DNA from: Delphinapterus leucas
Taxonomy: Eukaryota > Chordata > Mammalia > Artiodactyla > Monodontidae
Length of the DNA: 64,000 nucleotides
NCBI RefSeq assembly: GCF_002288925.2
Contig: NW_022098045.1
Span: forward strand, 2,368,237-2,432,236
Direction of reading: 5' to 3'
The position numbers and the translations under genes are program-made. How positions within the stretch are numbered: position 1 is the first letter of the stretch; each line of letters opens with the position of its first letter. Below the pieces are notes generated by a model. That model did no database searches. It worked only from the letters and a program-made list of their open reading frames with translations, and was not told the origin of the DNA. This document shows positions 56,161 through 64,000 of the stretch, in pieces.

Positions 56161-57354
56161 ATTACTTCCCTCCACATCTGTCTCCTCTCCCCAGCCTGAT
56201 AGATTATTTCTTGTCTCTTCTCATGTCCTTTGCTCTTCCCCAAGTACTTCCCCCAAACATTTTGTCTACTTCAGTAATACTTTCAGCTCCTCTAAGAGCT
56301 TAAGTTTTAGAAGCCAACATTAAAGAGAACTCTTTGTCCATGCTTTTCATCCTTTTACATCCCTCCTCTAAAGCATTTAGCACAGAATATCCTAACTACT
56401 TATGACAAAAATCAACATTTTCTGAAAAAAGGAGGAGAATTTACTAGATCAAATGCTGTCCCACCACATAGGTACTGATATTTTATTTTATGGGGACACG
56501 TCATCTTCAGTGTGTGAGTATTTGGTAAATATCCAGTGATAGTAGTGCCAACACCCCAAATTTTGGGAATTTTCATATAAAATAAGGGCATCCTGAGGCA
56601 TTTTTTGTTTGTTTGTTTGTCAAATTAAGATAGAAGGTAAGGATCTTCAGAGAAATCTCTCCTGTGATGTTTTGGAGAATGATAAAGTAGGACTATTTAA
56701 TAGTGAGACTTAATTCATTTAAAAAATTTTTAAATGGGAAGTTTTTAAGTGCTGAAGACCAGAGGAAACTTATGAATATACATAGTAACTATTATCTCTT
56801 GCATTTGTAGCTGTAAAATTGAGACAGGAAAGTAATTCACTTCCAGGTCACAGCCTGTTAGTGGCAGAGGTCATAACTGACTCTGACTCCTGTTTTAACA
56901 CTCATCTTATATCAGGATTCTGCTAGGTGCCTGGTACTATTCTAGGCATGTAACATGCATACCTAAAATGAAATAAAATAAACATTTTCTAGCGGTTTTT
57001 TATTTTTTTCCCCTTAGGGATTCCAGATTAACCTTGGCTGCTTTTAACTGTATTAAGACTTTGAAACAGGGAAAATGTAAAGGTTCTTTACAAGGATTGT
57101 GCAGGTTAGCCTTACAAATATTTCCTAGAATCACCTCGGCAGACATCAGTAATGAATAAGATATATGTGAGTAGCTGTGTGTATTCTTTCTGTCTCTCCA
57201 CCTAAAGTATATCCTGTTTGCTAAATATCTTGGACTCTTCACTCCCATTTGTTTGCTTGTTGTTTTTTTTTTTGGACACCATAATTTTCACATATACATG
57301 TACTTGTGTATTTACAACATATAATAGTGATAATAAAAGCTATAGTAATAATAG
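56161..57354. other. Mostly unrecognised sequence
   Basis: No gene. 56,790-56,960 has antisense MIR/L2-like phrases ('ggtcacagcctgttagtggcagagg', 'gctaggtgcctggtactattctaggcatg') but is too diverged to call firmly. Confidence 0.4.
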
Positions 57355-57560
57355 CCAACATTTATTGAGCACTTGCTATGTGCCTGGTACTTTCTAGGCA
57401 CTTTACACGTATTAAATTATTGAATCCTTTAAAACAAATTCGCATCCCCAATTTGTAGTTGAGGAGATTGAGGCATAAAGAAGTAACTTGTCCAATGGCA
57501 AAAACTAGTAAATGGCAGAGGGATGATCACACCCAGGCAGTCTGTGGGCTTAGTCGCTTC
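57355..57560 (-). mobile_element. MIR, antisense
   Basis: CAACATTTATTGAGCACTTG, 'ctatgtgcctggtactttctaggcactttacacgtatt', 'ttgaggagattgaggcataaagaagtaacttg' in correct antisense order. Confidence 0.85.
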
Positions 57561-57869
57561 TCTCTGAACATAGGAGTGTCATATAAGAGTTGTGTGTTCT
57601 CCTTGTACATCATGAGGTTTTGACAGCAGGTCAGAGGGAGAAAGAACTTCTACAAACTAAGTTTAATGTCTCTGGGATCATTTTGCTAATTTGTGTGTAG
57701 TATGGCACCCACTGCCATATTTTTAAGACTTTTTATATTGGAAGAGGTAAAGTGATGTGAGGTGTTGTAGAAAACTGATATTATAATCCCTAGTTTTACT
57801 TCATCATGTCGTCCCTTACAAATGCCTCTTCACTTATGTGTTAAGGGGGCTTGGCAGAACATGTGAGAC
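57561..57869. other. Unrecognised sequence
   Basis: No gene or confident repeat seen. Confidence 0.5.
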
Positions 57870-58294
57870 ATAACAAATATTTTAAAATACCGTATGCTGA
57901 CACATATATATGGAATATAAGAAAAAAAAATGTCATGAAGAACCTAGGGGTAAGACGGGAATGGAGACGTGGCCCTACTAGAGAATGGACTTGAGGATAG
58001 GGGGAGGGGGAAGTGTAAGCTGTGACAAAGTGAGAGAGTGGCATGGACATACATACACTACCAAACGTAAGGTAGATAGCTAGTGGGAAGCAGCCGCATA
58101 GCACAGGGAGATCAGCTCGGTGCTTTGTGACCACCTGGATGGGTGGGATGGGGAGGGTGGGAGGGAGGGAGACGCAGGAGGGAGGAGATATGGGAACATA
58201 TGTATATGTATAACTGATTCACTTTGTTATAAAGCAGAAACTAACACACCATTGTAAAGCAATTATACTCCAATAAAGATGTAAAAAAAAAAAA
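57870..58294 (+). mobile_element. Young-type L1 3' end, sense
   Basis: Begins near 'taaaataccgtatgctgacacatatatatggaat' and runs through the 3' UTR (ACTACCAAACGTAAGGTAGA, 'gcagccgcatagcacagggagatcagctcggtg', 'ctgattcactttgttataaagc') to AATAAAGATGT and an A12 tail. Little diverged from 18,238. Left edge approximate. Confidence 0.9.
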
Positions 58295-59404
58295 TATTTC
58301 CCCAAATTAGATCACTGTCATATCTAAGTTAGTGATTGTTTTATTGTATTTACCACTGGAGCTTTTCAGAGCTGTTAGCTGTCACCCACATTATAGAATA
58401 ATGGGACTTGTTTGTTGAATCTCTACCAGGTAAGATTTCCCTGATTGATAACACAGATGCTGGACTCAGCATTTCTCCTTCTCCCCAAAGCTAGGCTACT
58501 CCCTGGAGGTCATTTCTTTGTGTGGACTTTCTGTAATTCATTTGCCCAGAGTATACTTTTCAATGGACATAGTTCACTCTTTGTTGATCAGAGTTGTAAA
58601 GTATTTGCTGTCTGCCTAGGTTTTGCAAATTATCTGTGGCAAAGGATTAAAGTATAAACATCAGGTCGTTGGCCTTCAACGTGATGAATGGCCTGATGTT
58701 ATAATTTAAAAAATCTTTAAATGAATTCATTCTTTAATATATTGAAGGATTTCTACAGGATGATTTTTGTATGCAAAAGAAATTCACTACAGTCAGAGAT
58801 GATTCTAAAGTTTAAGGGGTCGGATAGTTCTATATATTAAAATTTTAAAGTACTATGATTGAATAGAAGTGCTTTTTGCTTGTATCTTTATTTAGCATTC
58901 ATGGCTGAATGCCTTATATTATAGATTTTTTTTTGGCTTGCCTTGGCTTTTTAATTTGTAAAATCCTGGAAAAATTACTGTGCATATTGATATTTTTGTG
59001 CATATCATAAAGCACCAATATTGTTTCTAATACAATGTATATTCTCAAGAAAGATTTTGAATTAATTATTTGTCCAAATTAAATACAACTGTAAATCTAT
59101 CTCATTATTTGCACAAGAATATTCAAATTGTAGGGTCAAGATATATCGGTATGGTCACCAAGGTAGATATTGTATCATTAAATCAGAGAGTGTATGTGAC
59201 TAACCAATAATTGTTCATGAGAATAACCAAGTGATATTGCTTAGAAATATCCATTTGCAACTCAGTGGGACTGCAGATAAGTAAAAGTAGAAATTTATTA
59301 TCTTTTCTATCAAGGTAAACCTGGCTTTGATTGTCACATATATGTATAATCTATCAACAATTAACGAATTCTCACCATATATTTCGCTCTATTAAGTACT
59401 GTTG
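58295..59404. other. Unrecognised sequence
   Basis: About 1.1 kb with no gene or confident repeat. The 70-codon frame 58,445-58,657 is featureless. Confidence 0.45.
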
Positions 59405-60390
59405 GTGACATTTCTACCAGGATGTCTAACAGATATTTCAAACTTAACAAGGCCAAACAGAGCTATCAATTACCTTCCTTAAACCTGTATGTCTTCTCCC
59501 ACCTTCTTCTCCCCCATCTGTCCCCCAAACCCTCCCCATCTCCACAAATGGCTCCAGCATTCTTCAGTTTTTGAGGTCAAAACCTACGAGTCATTGGGTC
59601 TTTTTTTCCCCTCACACTGCACATCCAATTTATCTGTAAGAACTGGTAGCTCTACTCCCCAAATGTATTCAGAATCTGACCACTGGTCACCATTTCCTTT
59701 GCTATAATCCTAACCTAAACCACCATCATCTCTTGTTGGGCTACTACCAAGCCTGCTGGTTTCCCTACCTCTACTCTTGCCCAGTGTGGTCTATTACATC
59801 TAGACAGTGATCTTTCTAAAGGTTAGATTAGATCTTGTCATGCTGCTGCTTAAGAATTGACCTATGACTTTGAACAACCTCCAGAATAAAGTTCAGGCTC
59901 CTTACTGAGGTCTAGAGCATCAGCTTCTGCCTCTTTCTGGACCTCATCTCCTACTCTCTCCTTGTTCACTGCACTATAGCTATCCTGGCCTACTTTTTGT
60001 TCCCTCTTAGAGCCTTTTCACTTACGGTGTCTTTTACTTTGAATGCCCCTTGCCCCCAACCCTAATCTCACCATGCCCGTCTCGTTGTCATCATTCAGAT
60101 CTCAACTGAAATGTCACCTCCTCAGACAGGTCTTCTCTGACATCCTTTGGAAAAACCATAGCCCTTCACTAATCACATTCTTTCTCAGTACCTGATTTTA
60201 TTATCTTCAACTTATCAGTACATAAAATTAGCTATTTATTTATTTACTTGTTTACTTGCTGTCTTTTCTACTGGAATGTAAGCTCCTTGAGGTCAAGGAA
60301 TATGTATGTTTTGCTCAATGGTGAATCTCCAGCACCTAGAGTAGAGGCTGGCACATAGTAGGTCATCAACAAATTTGTTGATGAACTGGC
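59405..60390 (+). mobile_element. L2 LINE 3' kilobase
   Basis: Continuous sense L2 order: 'ggatgtctaacagatatttcaaacttaacaaggcc', 'gcacatccaatttatctgtaagaactgg', 'ctaaaccaccatcatctcttgttgggctac', 'cctccagaataaagttcaggctcc', CTCATCTCCTACTCTCTCC, 'tggaatgtaagctccttgaggtcaagg', 'gaggctggcacatagtaggtcatcaac'. The best preserved L2 in the window, but with no open frame. Confidence 0.85.
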
Positions 60391-60754
60391 TAACTGGCCT
60401 TTATATTCTTTTCTGTAAAACAAAAGACATGGAACCAATTATCTATAAGGACTTTTCTAGTCCTAAGATTTTGCTTTAGTCTCTTAAAACTGTGTTGGTC
60501 TGAATAATGAGGATAGCAAAATGTCCAGGTTGAACCCATACTCTAGGTTAAGTCACACCTCTGACCACACTGCCCTACAGAACTTTCTGCAACCTTCCCT
60601 ATGTGGACAATTTCAGAGTTTCTAAAGGCCAGTCTACAGTTAGCCATATGCTGTTTTGCCTTCTTAGCTAAAGTGCTCTTGCATGTACATCTATAGGTGC
60701 AATTTCATCTGAACACGCTCAAGGTAAGAGCCGGTGCTGGTTCCAACCTGCTTT
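60391..60754. other. Unrecognised sequence
   Basis: No gene or confident repeat seen. Confidence 0.5.
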
Positions 60755-60970
60755 TCCTAAAATTCACTGAGTGCCTATATGTGCCAGGCACTGTTTACAC
60801 TTGACATGCATTAACTAATTTAATCCTCATAGTGATCCCATAAATTAACATTATCCCAATTTGGAAGAGAAAAAATCAAGGCACAGAGAGTTGGAGTAAC
60901 TTGCCCAATTCCACATAGCCAGTAGTGGGGCTGGCATTTAAACTTGGAGAGTCTGTTCCCAAGTCTGCTC
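60755..60970 (-). mobile_element. MIR, antisense
   Basis: 'tcactgagtgcctatatgtgccaggcactg', 'ttaatcctcatagtgatccc', 'aaggcacagagagttggagtaacttgccc' in antisense order. Well preserved. Confidence 0.9.
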
Positions 60971-62044
60971 TTAATCAACACATGATAATGCCTCATACAG
61001 TACCTGGCATAGACACTAGAAATATGTGGGAAATATAGCAGACACTAGATATTCATTCGAATGAACTGAATGAATGAATAACAAAGAGAGAGAAATGTGC
61101 AATAACAGTTCTATGCAGTGGCTGTGTTATCTCATCCAGAAACCTCCCAAATAATTATTACTGAAAGGATGCGCATTACCATGAATACCTTGTTTTTTCT
61201 GGTTGCCACCTTTACATGGCTCGCATCTGTATTTATCATTCCATTCCACACTGCCTCTGCTTAATCCAGCAGTTTTGTATCTGAGCACCCATTTGTCTCC
61301 AAACAAATTCCACAGATGTCTTATCTAACCTGCTGGGCTTGAAAGGCAATCATTAGTACAACTAAACTGAAAACAACCTCACATCTAATCTTCCTAGGAT
61401 GAGCAAGACTTTGTGGCTTAGAAGGACTTTGCTTTCAGAGTTATGAAAGAGTACTCTTTCTACAGGTCTTCTAGAAGTGGAAAAGCAATGATTGAAAAGA
61501 ATATGAATTAAAATATTTTAAGATAAAGATTTATATGCCTGTTTTTAACATAGTAAAGTAAAATAATATGAAAGAGTAGATTCTAGCTTTAATTTATTGC
61601 CAGATTATCTGAAATTTGAAATATTCATGGATACTTTACTGTCTAATTTCCAATGTGGTGGCCAGTGTCTGTTTTCCTCTTTATCTTGCACTGCCACCTC
61701 TACCAACTTCCCATCTTGCTGCTGCAGCCACTGGGATTGTTACAGGAAAGGTAAAAAGCAAGGCCTTTATGACAGAGACCTTATTTTAGGAGAACAAAGA
61801 ATAAAGCATAAAACACAAAGGGTAGATCCTCATGCCAGCTTCTGCAGCGCAAACTCAAGGAAAAATAATTTCTACTGCCAATGGCAATGGATGTAGCTTT
61901 GCATATATAATGAAAGCTTTTAGGGACTATCAGTGGAGAACAAGTGCTCTAATTTTTTGAAAGGCATCATCGATTAGATCTATACATAGATTAGATCTAT
62001 ACCCTCCTGACCCCATGCTGCATGAGTTCATAATTCTTGCTCTG
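60971..62044. other. Mostly unrecognised sequence
   Basis: No gene. A 99-codon plus frame at 61,597-61,896 has a cysteine-rich middle but no domain I recognise and no supporting context, so I do not call it. Confidence 0.4.
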
Positions 62045-62240
62045 TTGCTCACTAACTGTTGACCTTGGGCAAGTTACTTAACCTCAGTTACTTTAACTCA
62101 ATCTCAGTTTCTTCAGTTGTAAAATAGAGATAATAACAGTGTTACCCTTACAGCGTTCTTCTGAGGAGGGAATGAGCTAATCTGAGCACTGCTACAACAT
62201 TGGCACATTGTAGGCACTTTATAAATGTTTGTTAGATAAA
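62045..62240 (+). mobile_element. MIR
   Basis: 'ctaactgttgaccttgggcaagttacttaacctcag', 'cagttgtaaaatagagataataac', 'cattgtaggcactttataaatgtttgttag' in sense order. Confidence 0.85.
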
Positions 62241-62479
62241 CTGCTGCATTTTTCTCCTGACACACTCATCAGTGCTTCGGTACAGTTGATTTACCTCTAA
62301 TCTAATGTAAAGGCACTTGAGATTTTAGTTAGTATTTGCAGTCTCATCGTGAGTAAACACAAAATTTCTATTATTATTATTTGCAATATTGACAGTAAGC
62401 CCATGGACTTTCATTATGCTTTCATGGATATCGAAGAGTTTATGGACACTAGACTAGAAACTGTTTATTTGGTTTTTTA

Positions 62480-62960
62480 CTCATTCATTCACTCAACAAA
62501 CATTTGTGAATGAATACTCATAAATACTACATGCCAGGAATGTATGTGATTACTTGTATGTCTCTTAAATTTGCTAGAATGGATATTTAATAACATTCCT
62601 TAGTTTTTTTCCACAATGCAATCATTTTGCACATTTTTACTAATTAAATTTAATTAATGGGTTTAACAACTCTCGTCTAGTACTGGACCAAGATTTTGTG
62701 GAGAATACAATAAATAGGACAAATCTTTACTCTTATAAAATAATTACAATTTAGTAAAACCATAAAATTCAAGAGGTATGACTAAGAACTAATAAAAGTA
62801 ATAGAAATTATCAGAAGAGAGTGAGAAGACTGTAAGACTGGGGGAGAGAAAGTTCTGAGGTGTGCTCTGAAGAGGAGGATTTATATAAATAGAAAGCAGA
62901 GGAAAGTCATCATGGTGGGAGACTGCCTAATAAACAGAGACCTGGTCTGGAAATGAGCTT
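62480..62960 (-). mobile_element. L2 3' end, antisense
   Basis: Starts CTCATTCATTCACTCAACAA, then 'actacatgccaggaatgtatgtg', and ends with 'gctctgaagaggaggatttata' and 'ctggaaatgagcttggtatgctgg'. Diverged. Confidence 0.5.
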
Positions 62961-63129
62961 GGTATGCTGGGTAAGATGAAGATGACCTTGCAACACCTTG
63001 CACAATCTTCTCACCCATTATGGTGTTATATATTTTATAGGGTTGCCAAAAATATTACACTGAATATCACTGTCTTAATAGGGGAACTTATATGTGCAAG
63101 AGAAATAAAAGATTATGCTACAGAGATAC

Positions 63130-63770
63130 TTCTTTTATTTGTTCACTCATTTACTCATCCATTTAACAAATATTATTGAACACATGTTATATGCCAATCA
63201 TGTGCTATCCACTAGGGTTACTGCAGTGATGGAGAAAGATAAAGCCTCTGCTTTCATGGATGTTATAAACTAGTGGAATCAGATTCCTGAACATTTTAAC
63301 TACCGGGGTAAGGAGCCTGGAATTTATTTAAAATGTAATGTAATGTAAAAAGACTTTAAGGAGAGAAAAGTTTTAGGATTAATCAGAACATATAAGGACT
63401 CCAGGTATGAACATTAATTAAGAGTTTATTATAATAACTCTGGCATGATTTGGTGAAAGCCTGAACCAGAGTTGTGTCAGTGTTTGGGGGATAAGGATAA
63501 ATGTGAGATTTTAAAGAATGGATCAGAACTATTTAGGGACAGATTGAATACTTGAGGTTAAGGAGAAGGAGGCATTAAAATTACTATAAGGTTATAAAAA
63601 TGAGTGACATGGAGAATTAGGGAATAATAAGTCAAGTAGGTAAATCTGGAAGAAAATTAAATGAGGGTTGTGGTGGGAAGATGACAAATTGATTTTGAAC
63701 ATACACACTGAGCTTATGTCAAGTGGATTTTAAGGGGAGGAATAGATCTTCAAGTGTTTTTACAGTGACT
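63130..63770 (-). mobile_element. L2 3' region, antisense
   Basis: 'ccatttaacaaatattattgaacacatg', 'gggttactgcagtgatggagaaagataaagcctctgctttcatgg', then 'aagagtttattataataactctggcatg' and 'gagcttatgtcaagtggatttt' follow antisense L2 order over about 640 bp. Confidence 0.6.
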
Positions 63771-64000
63771 GTAGTAAGAAATGCATTTTACATAATGAAC
63801 TAATGACATATATAGCAAACATTTCACAAAATGATATTTATCCTACTCTATGTAATTCACCCTGATCATTTCTGTTCATTTTATTTTACTAAAAAATATT
63901 GGTCATGGCACGAAATTTATTTTGTGACCCTGTTTGAAAAACTGTTCTAAAGATAGTTGAAAATAAGAATCTTATTTTAGTTGATGGGTTTTAGAGCCTT

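Noticed and set aside
61597..61896. A 99-codon plus-strand open frame with several cysteines
   Set aside because: No signal peptide, domain or promoter context is visible, and the length is within chance expectation for 64 kb.

Overview
The window looks like AT-rich, gene-free mammalian DNA from a cetacean, probably a toothed whale. The evidence is at least fourteen tRNA-derived SINEs of the CHR type (start of element: GCTTCCCTGGTGGC, tRNA-like A and B boxes, A-rich tail). They occur in a long form ending in AAATAAAT-type tails and in a short form ending in a pure A run. They sit among cetartiodactyl-type L1 copies, and I saw no Alu, no B1/B2 and no BovB/BovA. The species is inferred from these repeats only. 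I found no intact cellular protein-coding gene, no tRNA, rRNA or snoRNA gene, and no CRISPR array. Nearly all open frames are chance frames, translated SINEs or L1 ORF2 scraps.

Layout. 1-7,580: mostly unrecognised sequence with six CHR SINEs/SINE remnants, an hAT-like MITE, an old LTR-like repeat and a MIR. 7,585-12,942: a long minus-strand L1 carrying two nested SINEs, then a retrocopy of the 3' part of RNA polymerase II large subunit mRNA (POLR2A; C-terminal heptad domain plus 3' UTR), joined without a gap to a second minus-strand L1. 13,000-19,500: old LINE/LTR pieces, L1 fragments in both orientations, a SINE containing the only assembly gap (100 N), and a MIR. 19,500-25,600: L2, L1, SINE and MIR copies. 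25,600-28,500: the longest stretch without a recognisable repeat. 28,500-34,500: a perfect 30-bp tandem duplication, MaLR LTRs, a HAL1/L1M-like element split by a Tigger-like MITE, and a 1.9-kb L2. 35,200-43,400: a SINE, an internally deleted L1 with clean target-site duplications, a short SINE, and an L1-within-L1 nest. 43,400-57,300: mostly unrecognised, with two related ERV1-type solo LTRs, a SINE, MIRs and three L1 ends. 57,300-64,000: MIRs, one L1 end and three L2 copies.

There is no operon or pathway to describe. The content is layered retrotransposition: L2/MIR/MaLR oldest, then L1, CHR SINEs and an LTR family, plus one cellular mRNA copied presumably by L1 machinery. Points most worth a second look are the L1-POLR2A chimera (10,879-12,942), the L1 whose 5'-UTR-like block is fused to the end of ORF2 (35,615-37,739), the solo LTR pair (45,665 and 52,536), and a promoter-like motif cluster at 47,189-47,289.
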